Assembly: GCA_013349325.1 (NCBI GenBank)
Contig: DUZX01000012.1
Coordinates: 1 to 64,000 of the forward strand
Source of the DNA: Desulfuromonadales bacterium
GTDB lineage: Bacteria; Desulfobacterota; Desulfuromonadia; Geobacterales; Pseudopelobacteraceae
DNA length: 64,000 nt
Direction of reading: 5' to 3'
Position numbers and translations under genes: made by a program. Within the stretch, counting starts at the first letter, position 1. Every line of letters begins with the position of its first letter. Below are positions 36,762 to 45,933 of the stretch, in pieces. The notes beneath the pieces are model-generated. The model did not search any database. It had not been told where the DNA came from and worked only from the letters and a program-made list of their open reading frames with translations.

Positions 36762-37487
36762 TCAATCGACTGTTTCCTTCAAAATGCGGATGATCTCCAC
36801 CTGACGTTGAAATACAAAGCGGGAGAGGAGCTGTTCCTGATGCTTGGCGGGAAAAGCTTTGAATGTGTACGTATAGGGAGATCTGTCCCCTTTGATCTCT
36901 ACCAGTGTTACCGGTATATCGATCGGAACATCCTTTAACAGAACCGGGTCAGTCAGTGTAAAGCTGGCCGCCATGTCGGTTCCTGAATCAATCTGAACAA
37001 ATTCAGCAACTTTAATGGCAAATCCCTGAATAGAGATATTGTCCAACAAGCCGCGTAAGTGCTGATTCGTATCAAACAGGAGTGATATCGCCACGGAATG
37101 ATCCAGATCCAGTCGGACAGCGGCACGCTTCTCTGCCAGAATATTCACATACGAAAATTTGTTGAGCGATACCACATGTTTCTTTATGTTGACGTACTGA
37201 ACGTGAGCGATCAGGGGATGCGTGAAGAGCCTGCTGCGAACCATCGTATAGTGGTCGGTTGAAATGGCGGCCGCCTGTTGTGGATGAATATCAAGATCCA
37301 GATTGCTCCCTTCAACTCCCAGAAGAGTGGCAGGATAGCTGATAGGCAGACCTTTAAAGTAATTAATCAGGGTAAACGTGGCAGCGTCACGTGATTTTTT
37401 CGCCGTACGAAGAATACCCATTATATCAGTCAGATCCTCGTTGAACGACTTTTTAATGCAGCTGGAATAGAGACTGGTGTAATCCAT
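36762..37487 (-). CDS. PilZ domain c-di-GMP receptor protein
   Basis: 241 residues with AGGAACC before the ATG. The C-terminal half carries the PilZ c-di-GMP motif: RAAVR (Arg121, Arg125) and, 25 residues on, NISIQG (Asn150, Ser152, Gly155). The N-terminal 110 residues look like a YcgR-type flanking beta domain but I do not recognise them firmly. No membrane segment. A monocistronic effector, possibly of motility or exopolysaccharide output. Confidence 0.85.
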   Translation of the reverse strand: MDYTSLYSSCIKKSFNEDLTDIMGILRTAKKSRDAATFTLINYFKGLPISYPATLLGVEGSNLDLDIHPQQAAAISTDHYTMVRSRLFTHPLIAHVQYVNIKKHVVSLNKFSYVNILAEKRAAVRLDLDHSVAISLLFDTNQHLRGLLDNISIQGFAIKVAEFVQIDSGTDMAASFTLTDPVLLKDVPIDIPVTLVEIKGDRSPYTYTFKAFPAKHQEQLLSRFVFQRQVEIIRILKETVD

Positions 37488-37621
37488 TGGTTCCTGTTTG
37501 AAAATGGTATATTCGCTGAAGTAATTGACCGCTTTTGTAGCATAGTGTTTGAAAAACGTAAAATGAAATCAGAGGTTACCCAAAAAAGTTTCTTCACAAT
37601 ACAAGTATTTCCAAATTCCGA

Positions 37622-38617
37622 TTATACGACCTCGTTGGCAGCCAATCTGCTCTCCCAACGCCAGGCGTCGGCAACGATGGTTTCAAGGTCGTCGTAACGG
37701 GGATGCCAACCGGTTAACTGCCTGATTTTAGATGCAGCGGCAATTAATGAAGCCGGATCTCCGGGACGGCGATCCTCTTCAAAGACCGTAAAATCGATGC
37801 CACTGATCTTTTTGACAACGGCCAGGACCTCACGCACACTGCTGCCACGACCATAACCGACGTTCATGGCGGTCGGTGCTCCCCCTTTTTCGAGATATTC
37901 CAGGGCATACAGGTGCGCTGCGGCCAGATCTTCTATGTGTATATAGTCGCGGATACCGGTCCCATCAGGTGTGGGATAGTCGGTACCATAGACACTGATG
38001 CTTGAACGCATTCCCAACGCGGCCTGACAGGCAACCTTGATCAGGTGTGTCGCTTCGGGAGTACGCTGCCCTATACGTGCCTGGGGATCTGCTCCGGCCA
38101 CGTTAAAATAGCGCAGCGCCACGTACTGCATGCCATGAGCTGTCGAAACGTCGCGCAGCATCCACTCGCTCATCAGCTTGGAGGTGCCGTAGGGATTGAT
38201 TGGCGCCTGAACACTCTCCTCGGCAGCCACACCCCCCTCCGGCATGCCGTATACCGCCGCCGTACTCGAAAAGATGAACCGTTTGACGCCATGCTTGACA
38301 CAGGCCTCCAGCAGTCCCAGCGTATTACGGGTGTTGTTACCGTAGTATTTGAGTGGCAATGAAACCGATTCCGGAGCAATAATAGCTGCGGCAAAGTGCA
38401 GCACCGTCGTAAAGCGGTGCGTAGCAAAGAGCTCGTCCAGCTTGTCACGTTCAGCCAGGTCACCTTCCACAAGCACTTCACCATGAATCAGTGCCGTGCG
38501 GAAACCGGTTGAAAGATTATCGTAAACCACGACCGTGCGACCCGCTTCGGACAGTTGACGGACAACGTGGCTGCCGATGTAACCACAACCACCCGTGACA
38601 AGAATAGTTTCAGACAT
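37622..38617 (-). CDS. galE: UDP-glucose 4-epimerase
   Basis: 331 residues from the ATG at 38617, with AAAGGAG six bases before it. Extended SDR: NAD-binding GGCGYIGSH at 9-17, catalytic Ser/Thr in FSSTAAVYG and Tyr143/Lys147 in YGTSK, and the GTGIRDYIHIEDLA epimerase segment. It interconverts UDP-glucose and UDP-galactose for LPS or capsule sugar supply. Third gene of the leftward channel-isomerase-galE run, 10 bases after the isomerase. Confidence 0.95.
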   Translation of the reverse strand: MSETILVTGGCGYIGSHVVRQLSEAGRTVVVYDNLSTGFRTALIHGEVLVEGDLAERDKLDELFATHRFTTVLHFAAAIIAPESVSLPLKYYGNNTRNTLGLLEACVKHGVKRFIFSSTAAVYGMPEGGVAAEESVQAPINPYGTSKLMSEWMLRDVSTAHGMQYVALRYFNVAGADPQARIGQRTPEATHLIKVACQAALGMRSSISVYGTDYPTPDGTGIRDYIHIEDLAAAHLYALEYLEKGGAPTAMNVGYGRGSSVREVLAVVKKISGIDFTVFEEDRRPGDPASLIAAASKIRQLTGWHPRYDDLETIVADAWRWESRLAANEVV

Positions 38618-38627
38618 GCTCACTCCT

Positions 38628-39422
38628 TTAGGGGGCCAATTCTGGCGGATGTACAGCGAGAAACTTCTGAATGTTCATCAGTGCCCGCTGAAGATGTTCG
38701 GTGCTATGGGCTTCAAGTGTCCAGACAGCATCCGGTGCGTAACTTCTCAGCAACGGAAAAAACTTCAGGAAGTCAATGGCCCCCTCTCCGACCGGCAGGT
38801 GTTCATCGTTCTGGCCGAAATTGTCGTGGATATGGGTCTCGACGATGTAGGAACCAAGCTCACGAAACCACTCTTCCAATGTACCAACTGTAAACATGTT
38901 CCAGTGCCCGATATCAAAACAGTGCCGGAAACAGGGGTCGTCAATCGCCTCCAGCAGGGCCTTGAGTGTGGACGGTTCCTTTTCGAAAATATTCTCAATC
39001 GCCAGCACGGTTCCCAGTTGTCGAGCCTGTGGAACAAACTCCTGCCAGAAATCGATGCTGTTTTTGAGCCAGACCATTTGATTGTCACCATAATGCAGAT
39101 CGTCATAGCCGGGATGAACGACAATAGCCCGTGGACGCAGCAGCGCGGCAGCCTGCATGACCTGGCTGATGCGATGACGACTTGCGGCGCGGATGCTGCT
39201 GTCGGTAGAACCGGGGTTGAGGTCGATAAACGGGGCATGGATCGTAGTTCTCAATCCGGCGTCATGAAGCGTCGTCGCCAGAAAGGACAATTCCTCCCAT
39301 ACCAGCATATCAAGCGTTTCACCCTGAAAGAACACCTCTGGATTGATGCGATGTGCAATCGCGTACTCCAGATGTTCTGCCAGACGTGAGTAGGGAACGT
39401 GGGCGTGAATGTTATGGTGCAT
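38628..39422 (-). CDS. Sugar phosphate isomerase/epimerase family TIM-barrel protein
   Basis: 264 residues. Xylose-isomerase-like (AP endonuclease 2) barrel: IHAPFIDLNPG, VVHPGYDDLHYG, LAIENIFEKEP, HCFDIGHWNMF and VETHIHDN hold the His/Glu/Asp metal ligands. Substrate not predictable from sequence. It begins inside the end of the K+ channel frame (11-base overlap), so the two are co-translated, and galE follows. Adjacency to galE weakly suggests a carbohydrate substrate. Confidence 0.82.
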   Translation of the reverse strand: MHHNIHAHVPYSRLAEHLEYAIAHRINPEVFFQGETLDMLVWEELSFLATTLHDAGLRTTIHAPFIDLNPGSTDSSIRAASRHRISQVMQAAALLRPRAIVVHPGYDDLHYGDNQMVWLKNSIDFWQEFVPQARQLGTVLAIENIFEKEPSTLKALLEAIDDPCFRHCFDIGHWNMFTVGTLEEWFRELGSYIVETHIHDNFGQNDEHLPVGEGAIDFLKFFPLLRSYAPDAVWTLEAHSTEHLQRALMNIQKFLAVHPPELAP

Positions 39423-40461
39423 GAAAATCCCTTCTATGTTTTTTGATTATTTCATCACTGGCAGGGCGTGCGACCAGATCCTCAAGTTTGTGAATGGCGG
39501 TCGGGTCACCAAGTACAATCAATGTATCATTACTATCAATTTTGGTTTGCGAATGCGGATTAAATACCATCTTGCCGCGGCTGTTTTTAATGCCGACAAT
39601 AATTACCCCGATCTCCTTGCGAAAACCTGAACTGACGAGTGTTTCTCCGACAAAAGCCGAGTGTTCGGGAATACCGATCTCCTCCATCTGCAGTTCGAGG
39701 TGTTCGCGGCCGGTGGCAATCTCAATAAAATCTACCACGTTAGGACGCAGAATTGACTGCGCCATACGGTTACCACCAATGGTATACGGCGAGACGACTT
39801 TGTTGGCTCCGGCACGCATCAGCTTGATATCGGAACCCTCTTCACCGGAACGGGCCATGATATACAGGTCTGGATTGAGCCCGCGTGCCGTCAGAGTTAT
39901 GTACACGTTTTCCGAATCAGACGTTACGACCGAGATCAGCCCTTTGGCGCGTTTGATACCGGCCTTGAGCAGCGTTTCGTCAACAGTGGCGTCCCCCCTC
40001 ATATAGAGATAGCCATCTTCATCCAGTTTTTCAGCGGCGTCGACACTTTTTTCCACGATCACAAAAGCCAGCCCGTTGGCCTTAAATTCCTTGCAGATCA
40101 GCGAACCGATGCGCCCGAAACCGCAAATGATATAGTGTTCCTTGAGCTCACTGATCTTTTTCTCCACCTTTTTCCTCCCCACAATCCGCTGAATCTGACC
40201 CTCAAACATGATCTGAGCCAGACTGCCGACAATATAACCGATGACGCTGACGCCAACGACAACCAGCCCCATCGTAAATATTTTGCCGCCATCCGAAAGA
40301 TCATGCACCTCTTTGAAACCGACCGTACCCAGCGTGATAACCGTCATATAGACAGCATCCAGCAGGCGCCACCCCTCGATTGTCATGAAGCCGGCCGTCC
40401 CCCCTGATACGAGCATAAGCAGTACTAAAAAAGATATTCTAAGGTGTCTGACCGGATCCAT
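39412..40461 (-). CDS. Two-helix potassium channel with RCK domain
   Basis: 349 residues. Helix at about 8-27, pore loop and filter at 43-50, second helix at about 60-82, then a TrkA-N Rossmann domain (ICGFGRIGS) and a TrkA-C domain, as in MthK. The filter reads TLGTVGFKEV: the usual TVGYG has Phe49 for Tyr and Lys50 for the final Gly, so selectivity may differ from classic K+ channels. Heads the operon with the isomerase and galE. Opposite promoter region shared with the GntR gene. Confidence 0.87.
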   Translation of the reverse strand: MDPVRHLRISFLVLLMLVSGGTAGFMTIEGWRLLDAVYMTVITLGTVGFKEVHDLSDGGKIFTMGLVVVGVSVIGYIVGSLAQIMFEGQIQRIVGRKKVEKKISELKEHYIICGFGRIGSLICKEFKANGLAFVIVEKSVDAAEKLDEDGYLYMRGDATVDETLLKAGIKRAKGLISVVTSDSENVYITLTARGLNPDLYIMARSGEEGSDIKLMRAGANKVVSPYTIGGNRMAQSILRPNVVDFIEIATGREHLELQMEEIGIPEHSAFVGETLVSSGFRKEIGVIIVGIKNSRGKMVFNPHSQTKIDSNDTLIVLGDPTAIHKLEDLVARPASDEIIKKHRRDFHAP

Positions 40462-40597
40462 AGCGCTGGAAGATACCCTGTAACAGGCCTTGATGACAAG
40501 CTGTTTTCTTTATACAGGATCAATCATGTCTCCCGCAAGAGCAGCTGTTACAGTACGTCAGTAAGGTTGTATCTGTATGAAATTCTACGAGGCACGA

Positions 40598-40625
40598 TTG
40601 ACAATTTACGTATACTGTATACAAT
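40598..40625 (+). promoter_or_regulatory. GntR gene promoter with overlapping palindromic operator
   Basis: TTGACA (40598-40603), 16-base spacer, TACAAT (40620-40625). GTATACTGTATAC (40610-40622), a near-perfect palindrome of the GTATAC type bound by FCD-group GntR proteins, covers the -10 region, implying autorepression. Confidence 0.65.
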
Positions 40626-40661
40626 GTTTGAAAATTTCTCCCCAGGAGTTCCTGTTCGATC

Positions 40662-41339
40662 ATGAAAAAGCCGATGGAAAAGCACCTGACCCTGCGTGAA
40701 AAGATTCTTGAAAATATCCGCGACGCCATCGTAACCGGCAGCCTCAAGGCCGGCAGCAGAGTTTCTGAACCGGAACTGGCCGAGCGCTATGGTATCAGCC
40801 GGACACCGATACGTGAAGCATTCCGCCAGCTCGAATCCGAAGGATATCTTACCGTTATACCCCGGCGCGGAGCTGTGGTAAGTTCTTTCAGCCCCAAAGA
40901 TGTTGAAGAATTTTACGCTATTAAAAGCATACTGGAAGGGTATGCAGCCCGACAGGCCTGTGAAAAACTGAGCGACAAGGATATCGACCGGCTTCAGGGG
41001 ATCAATGACAAACTGGCTGAACTGGCGCGTCAGAGCGATATCAGGCATTTTTTCAAGATCCACAGTGATTTTCATGACCTGTTCATCAAAGCGGCCGACA
41101 ATGAAAAGCTGCGCGAACTGATCGCCGGTCTGGTGACAAAATTTCAGCGGCTACGTTTCACGTCACTCAGCCTCCCCGACCGCATGACCGTCTCCGTTCA
41201 GGAGCATGAGAAGATTATCGACGCCTTTCGCAGAAGAGACGCTGATGCCGCCGAAACTCTGGTACGAAAAAATGCCGAGTATGGCGGCCACGTTTTGATG
41301 GGGGCCACGCCTGCGGTAACCACCAGTATCCTCAATTGA
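40662..41339 (+). CDS. GntR-family transcription regulator (FCD subfamily)
   Basis: 225 residues. N-terminal winged helix (LREKILENIRDAIVTGSLKAG, split as ILENIRDAIVTGSLKAG, with RTPIREAFRQLESEGYL) and a C-terminal FCD helical ligand domain (DFHDLFIKAADNEKL; His residues for metal). The ATG follows CCAGGAG at a long spacing of 12-13 bases; an in-frame ATG four codons later is an alternative. Probably responds to an organic acid. A likely operator overlaps its own promoter. ispD starts 71 bases after. Confidence 0.9.
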   Translation: MKKPMEKHLTLREKILENIRDAIVTGSLKAGSRVSEPELAERYGISRTPIREAFRQLESEGYLTVIPRRGAVVSSFSPKDVEEFYAIKSILEGYAARQACEKLSDKDIDRLQGINDKLAELARQSDIRHFFKIHSDFHDLFIKAADNEKLRELIAGLVTKFQRLRFTSLSLPDRMTVSVQEHEKIIDAFRRRDADAAETLVRKNAEYGGHVLMGATPAVTTSILN

Positions 41340-41410
41340 TCCGACTATTGACGCGCACAGCCTTTGCATCCCGGTAAGAAACTGGTACATTGCTGCCGGA
41401 GGATGAGAAA

Positions 41411-42127
41411 ATGAAACCTTTCAAGACCGTTGCCTTGATTCCTGCGGCCGGAATGGGCAAGCGCATGGGCGCCCCCATTAACAAACAGTATCTGCTGATA
41501 AATGGCCTGCCGATAGTGGCGCGAACAATCGCAGTTTTTGAAAGCTCCCCGCTGATCGATGCCATCTATCTAGTTATTCCGGCTGAAGAAATTTCGTACT
41601 GTCAGGAACATGTCATAGCAGCCTGCGGCTTTACCAAGGTGACTGCGATTATTGCCGGAGGCAAGGAGCGCCAGAATTCCGTCATGAACGGCCTGCGTGC
41701 CATGCGAGACTGCGTCGATGATGATGATATCGTGGTAATTCACGATGGCGTAAGACCCTTTGTAACGGAAGCCATGCTGCAGGACTCTATTGCGACTGCA
41801 GACATACGGGATGGTGCCCTGGTTGCGGTACCGGTCAAAGATACCATCAAGCACGTCCGTGAGGGAATTGTTGTGGATACACCGGAGCGCGAAACGCTGT
41901 GGCAAGCCCAGACCCCGCAATCATTCCGGTTTGGCATTATTTTCGCTGCCCACCAGAAAGCAGTAGAGTCCGGCTTTATCGGCACTGATGATGCGTCCCT
42001 GGTTGAAAAGTGCGGTGGTGCGGTAGCTATTGTTCCTGGAGCATATCAGAATATAAAAATCACGACGCCGGAGGACCTGATCCTGGCTGAAGCGTTTCTG
42101 GCCGGTAACAAAAAGGAACAAATCTGA
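41411..42127 (+). CDS. ispD: 2-C-methyl-D-erythritol 4-phosphate cytidylyltransferase
   Basis: 238 residues from the ATG at 41411 with GGAGG eight bases before it. CTP-binding [26 protein letters not shown] and the WQAQTPQSF signature identify IspD, third step of the MEP isoprenoid pathway. IspF, its usual neighbour, is absent; the stop overlaps the next gene, a REC-histidine kinase, by ATGA. Confidence 0.96.
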   Translation: MKPFKTVALIPAAGMGKRMGAPINKQYLLINGLPIVARTIAVFESSPLIDAIYLVIPAEEISYCQEHVIAACGFTKVTAIIAGGKERQNSVMNGLRAMRDCVDDDDIVVIHDGVRPFVTEAMLQDSIATADIRDGALVAVPVKDTIKHVREGIVVDTPERETLWQAQTPQSFRFGIIFAAHQKAVESGFIGTDDASLVEKCGGAVAIVPGAYQNIKITTPEDLILAEAFLAGNKKEQI

Positions 42128-43335
42128 TGTCCATGCAATCACCAACCAAAATTCTGATCGTTGAAGATCAGCAGGATATTGCTGAACTCCTCAAACTGCA
42201 ACTGGAAGCGGCCGGATTTGACACCGCATGGGCGGCCGACGGCGAAAGTGCACTGAGTATGCTCCTGACCGGTAACTCTTTTGCACTGGTATTGCTGGAT
42301 ATCATGCTCTACGCTGTCGATGGCATCGAGGTTTTGAAGCGCCTGCAGGAGAGCCACTGTGATGCAGCGGTAATCATGATGAGCGGACACGGCAACGAAG
42401 CACTGGCCGTAGAGTGCATGAAATCCGGTGCTACCGACTATCTTACCAAACCATACGAGCTGACAGACTTGCTACAGCGCATCAACCGAGCCCTTGATCA
42501 TCGACTGGCGGTGCTTGAAAAACAGCAGCTTGAACAGGAACGGGAAGACTTTTTTCTGATGCTATCCCATGACATGAAAAACCCGATGGCTGCCGTGATC
42601 GGTTCAATTGACATTGTCCGTGAAGGGCGACTCGGTGCCGTAACTGTAGAGCAGTCAGACTATCTACAGGCGGCCATCGACAGCAGCAACGAGATTGTCA
42701 CCATGATTGACAATCTGCTCGATGTCAGGCGCTTCGAGGCGGGTAAAATGCGCATGACCATCCGCCCCCGCAATCCACATGACATTATCTGCAGGGTTTC
42801 CGAACAGTTTGCCCGGACTGCAGAACAGAACAGCATCAGACTGAACGTTATCTCTGATGGAAATGTCCCTGATGTTGCTGTCGATCAGCTTGTGCTGATC
42901 CGTGTACTTGCTAATCTGCTTGGCAACGCGCTGAAATTCTCCCTCGAAGAGGATGAAATAGTCATTGCCTGCCGCTGTGTTGAGGGGAATGAGGCGCATG
43001 CGACCCGCATTCCGATTTATGTAAAGCTTCCGCCTCACTTTACTGAAAAGAACTGTTTTGTCCGCCTGAGTGTCAGTGACAATGGCAATGGCATCCCGTC
43101 GCACGAATTGGGACGGGTTTTTGATCGTTATACCCGTTTGGCCGACCGTACGGAACGTGAGCAGAGTGGCGCCGGTCTCAGCCTGGCCTTCTGCAAACTT
43201 GCCATTGAGAGTTTTGACGGTGCCATCTGGGCTGAAAGCAAGCAGGGACAGGGCATTGAATTTATCATCCTGCTGCCCTGTTTTCCGGGTGGAGACAATG
43301 TCTGTAAAAAACATATTCCAGGAGCACGCCAATGA
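42127..43335 (+). CDS. Hybrid response regulator-histidine kinase (REC-HisKA-HATPase)
   Basis: 402 residues, no membrane segment. N-terminal receiver with phospho-acceptor Asp58 (LLDIM) and Lys108 (TKPYE), then a HisKA dimerisation helix with His148 in LSHDMKNP, and a catalytic ATPase with NLLGNALKFS, DNGNGIP and GAGLSLAFC. A soluble relay in which REC control may set kinase activity. The ATG overlaps the ispD stop and its own stop overlaps the DsbC-like gene start. The target and input are unknown. Confidence 0.92.
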   Translation: MSMQSPTKILIVEDQQDIAELLKLQLEAAGFDTAWAADGESALSMLLTGNSFALVLLDIMLYAVDGIEVLKRLQESHCDAAVIMMSGHGNEALAVECMKSGATDYLTKPYELTDLLQRINRALDHRLAVLEKQQLEQEREDFFLMLSHDMKNPMAAVIGSIDIVREGRLGAVTVEQSDYLQAAIDSSNEIVTMIDNLLDVRRFEAGKMRMTIRPRNPHDIICRVSEQFARTAEQNSIRLNVISDGNVPDVAVDQLVLIRVLANLLGNALKFSLEEDEIVIACRCVEGNEAHATRIPIYVKLPPHFTEKNCFVRLSVSDNGNGIPSHELGRVFDRYTRLADRTEREQSGAGLSLAFCKLAIESFDGAIWAESKQGQGIEFIILLPCFPGGDNVCKKHIPGARQ

Positions 43336-43814
43336 GAATGACACTACTGACCCTGATGGTTGTGACGGTTGCATTCGCATGCGAACCGACTTTCGCCGCC
43401 GATCTTGACCTTTCCAAAGCGATAACAATCGGAAGCGGTCCCAAGACGGTGATCGAATTCACCGATCCGGACTGCCCCTACTGCCGCAAGGCTTCAAAAT
43501 ATTTTGACAGCCGACCGGACATAACCCGCCACGTCTTTTTTTACCCGCTTCCACGTCATCCCAAAGCCAAAGAGAAAGCCCGCTATGCCCTTTCGCAGAT
43601 GGATCGCGCCACAGCTTATCACGCAGTCATGTCGGGAAGATTGGACAGCGTACAAAAGTTTGAAGGGATCACCGAAGCCGGCACCAAACTGCAGGAAGAA
43701 CAGCTCGAAATTGCCAGGAAGAACAAGGTCAACTCAACGCCGACCTTTATGATCAACGGCAGGATTATTGTAGGGTTTGAACAGAAGAAAATCGAAGAGG
43801 CGCTCGGAAGGTAG
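43332..43814 (+). CDS. Exported DsbC-like thioredoxin-fold protein
   Basis: 160 residues. Signal peptide to about 23, then the thioredoxin core with CPYC (Cys48, Cys51) and cis-proline in NSTPTFM. The sequence resembles the catalytic domain of DsbC/DsbG (FTDPDCPYCRKA) without the N-terminal dimerisation domain. Probably isomerises or reduces periplasmic disulfides, useful for cytochrome maturation. CAGGAG precedes the start, which overlaps the kinase stop. Terminator at 43851. Confidence 0.85.
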   Translation: MRMTLLTLMVVTVAFACEPTFAADLDLSKAITIGSGPKTVIEFTDPDCPYCRKASKYFDSRPDITRHVFFYPLPRHPKAKEKARYALSQMDRATAYHAVMSGRLDSVQKFEGITEAGTKLQEEQLEIARKNKVNSTPTFMINGRIIVGFEQKKIEEALGR

Positions 43815-43850
43815 AGAGTTAACTCTCGTGGGGAAACAGATTCAATAACA

Positions 43851-43879
43851 GGAAAAGGCGCTCCGTAAGCGCCTTTTCC
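43851..43879. terminator. Bidirectional terminator between dsbC-like gene and flxA
   Basis: GGAAAAGGCGCT and AGCGCCTTTTCC form a 12-bp stem around CCGTA, with T/A-rich flanks on both strands. It closes both converging operons. Confidence 0.92.
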
Positions 43880-43883
43880 TATT

Positions 43884-44732
43884 TTAAAATTCTAACGGCA
43901 TCGCCTTGACCTGCCGGGCGGTAAACACCGGACCATCCTTGCAGACATAGACATTACCCACATTACAACGACCGCACTTGCCTAGGCCACATTTCATACG
44001 GTTCTCCAGAGTGGTATAGACCTGGTCATCCGTAAAACCGAGCTTTTCCAGTACCGGCAGGGTAAATTTGATCATGATCGGAGGCCCGCAGACCAGCGCT
44101 ATCGTAGAGTCGGCAGAGGGGGCTGCCTCTTCCAGAACTGTCGGTACAAAACCGACCTTACCATCCCACTCAGGCCCGTTCCCACCAGGATCGACCGTCT
44201 TGACCAGGCGTACATCGGCCCGCTCCTGCCACTCCTGCAGTTCTCGCTTGTAGACCAGATCACTTTCCGTTCTGGCACCGTAGACAATCGTGATATCACC
44301 AAATTTATCGCGCCAATCCAGACAGTTCCAAATCAGCGTCCTCAGCGGCGGCAGAGCAATACCGCCGGTGACGAAGAGCAGGTTTTTGCCGAAGAATTCC
44401 TCTATCGGAAATGAATTGCCGTACGGCCCACGGACACCCATCGTATCGCCCACTTCAAGGCGGCGCAACGCCTCCGTTACGCGACCGACAGAGCGGAAAC
44501 AGCATTCAATGAATCCTTTCCGTGTCGGCGACGATGCAATGCAGAAGGTCGATTCACCGGCGCCGAAAGCGGAATATTCAGCAAACTGCCCGGCCCGAAA
44601 GCTGAAGTTTTCCCGAACCTGCTCATCCTGAAAAACCAGCTTGAGCGTGCGCACATCCGGTGTCTCGTCGATAACCTCTGAGACGGTAGCCATGTAGGGA
44701 AGGTAAATGTTTTTGTTGGTGTGATCAGACAT
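43884..44732 (-). CDS. flxA: FlxA, FAD/NAD(P)H-binding and 2Fe-2S subunit
   Basis: 282 residues from the ATG at 44732 (AAAGG upstream). Ferredoxin-reductase fold: FAD-binding FRAGQFAEYSAFG, NAD-binding GGIALPPLRTLI and CGPPIMIKF, and a C-terminal 2Fe-2S site CGLGKCGRC...VC like PyrK and sulfhydrogenase gamma. It should take electrons from NADH in the HdrABC-FlxABCD complex. A 167-bp inverted-repeat element separates it from flxB. Confidence 0.87.
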   Translation of the reverse strand: MSDHTNKNIYLPYMATVSEVIDETPDVRTLKLVFQDEQVRENFSFRAGQFAEYSAFGAGESTFCIASSPTRKGFIECCFRSVGRVTEALRRLEVGDTMGVRGPYGNSFPIEEFFGKNLLFVTGGIALPPLRTLIWNCLDWRDKFGDITIVYGARTESDLVYKRELQEWQERADVRLVKTVDPGGNGPEWDGKVGFVPTVLEEAAPSADSTIALVCGPPIMIKFTLPVLEKLGFTDDQVYTTLENRMKCGLGKCGRCNVGNVYVCKDGPVFTARQVKAMPLEF

Positions 44733-44749
44733 TTCTAGAACCTTTTTGG

Positions 44750-44916
44750 AAACACAGAGCAACGAAGATACTGAGAAAAACGAAAAAACAAAGCGTTTTC
44801 AATATTGCCAAAGCTAAAAATATAAGTGGGGGTTAGTACATTGAATTGGTCTATTGATTCTTTGCATCTCTCATTTTCATCTTTGATCTTCTCTGTTGCT
44901 CTGTTGCTCTGTGTTT
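44750..44916. repeat. Intergenic repeat with perfect 14-bp inverted ends, between flxB and flxA
   Basis: AAACACAGAGCAAC (44750-44763) and GTTGCTCTGTGTTT (44903-44916) bound an AT-rich, non-coding 167-bp stretch with ACAGAG/CTCTGT sub-repeats. Ends and size resemble a miniature non-autonomous element. It enlarges a junction inside what should be one operon. Confidence 0.78.
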
Positions 44917-44919
44917 AAT

Positions 44920-45924
44920 TTATTTTTTGCTGATCTCTTCGACGATCTGGGCGATATCGATGCCGACCGGACAGACACGGATACATCTGCCGCAGCCTGT
45001 GCAGAGGGTCTGGCCGAATTTGTCGTCGTAATATTTGAATTTGTGCATAATGCGATTGCGGTAGCGCTTGGGCTGCTGGTCACGCGGGTTGTGCCCCGAG
45101 GCATGATGGGTGAATTTCCAGAAACCGCAGGCGTCCCAGTTCTTGCGACGTTTGCCCGCCTTTTCGGTCCCTTCGTCGACAATATCAAAACAGTGGCAGG
45201 CCGGACAGACAAAGGCGCAGGCACCGCATCCGACACAGCGGAGCGCAATTTCATCCCAGGAAGAATCTTCAAAGTGCTCATCCAGCCAAACCTTGACCTT
45301 CTTCAGATCAAATTTCTCTGTGTACGGCTGGGCCAGGGGCAGCGGCGTGGCATTGTTCGGTTCATTAAAGAGACTGGTATGGTCGTTGATCAGCGCTTCG
45401 CCTTTGTCACTGAATGTTTCACAGACATAACCGCCACCCTCAAGCGGAGTCAGAAACAGATCGCTCCCTTTGGTATCAGCCGGAGAAAGGCCGACGGCGG
45501 TGCAGAAACAGGCGTCATCAGATGTGGTACAGGCCAACCCCACAATGGTGGTCTTACGGCGACGTTCCAGAAAAAATTCGTCCTTGTAGTCCCAGGAGAA
45601 GACCGCATCCAGAACCGGAATGGCACAGGCATCACAGGGACGCACCCCCACCAGAACCGTCTCGGGAAAGCGGGCCGGATCGATATCGGTGATTGAGACC
45701 TTCTGCCCCTCTTTCTCATAGGTCATGATGTCTTCGCAGACCGGAAAGTAGGCTTCTTTGGCGGAACGGCGAGGCAGTTGGTCCATGACCATTTCAGCGG
45801 AGCTGGCGAGCGGTTCATAGAGCGGAGTACCGGCATTCATGCGCGGGGCAACGACACGGGTACCGGTGGCGATCAACTGGTCCAGGAGCTTAGTAAAATT
45901 TTGCCGAGAGATGTATTTTTGCAT
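44920..45924 (-). CDS. flxB: FlxB, 4Fe-4S subunit (sulfhydrogenase beta-like)
   Basis: 334 residues. N-terminal region like the beta subunit of NAD(P)-reducing sulfhydrogenases (VGVRPCDACAIPVLD), then two clusters at the C-terminus: CVGCGACAFVCPACHC and CTGCGRCIRVCPVGID. Expected to relay electrons from FlxA toward HdrA in the cytoplasm. Nine bases after flxC in the operon. Confidence 0.88.
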   Translation of the reverse strand: MQKYISRQNFTKLLDQLIATGTRVVAPRMNAGTPLYEPLASSAEMVMDQLPRRSAKEAYFPVCEDIMTYEKEGQKVSITDIDPARFPETVLVGVRPCDACAIPVLDAVFSWDYKDEFFLERRRKTTIVGLACTTSDDACFCTAVGLSPADTKGSDLFLTPLEGGGYVCETFSDKGEALINDHTSLFNEPNNATPLPLAQPYTEKFDLKKVKVWLDEHFEDSSWDEIALRCVGCGACAFVCPACHCFDIVDEGTEKAGKRRKNWDACGFWKFTHHASGHNPRDQQPKRYRNRIMHKFKYYDDKFGQTLCTGCGRCIRVCPVGIDIAQIVEEISKK

Positions 45925-45933
45925 GTAAAACCC

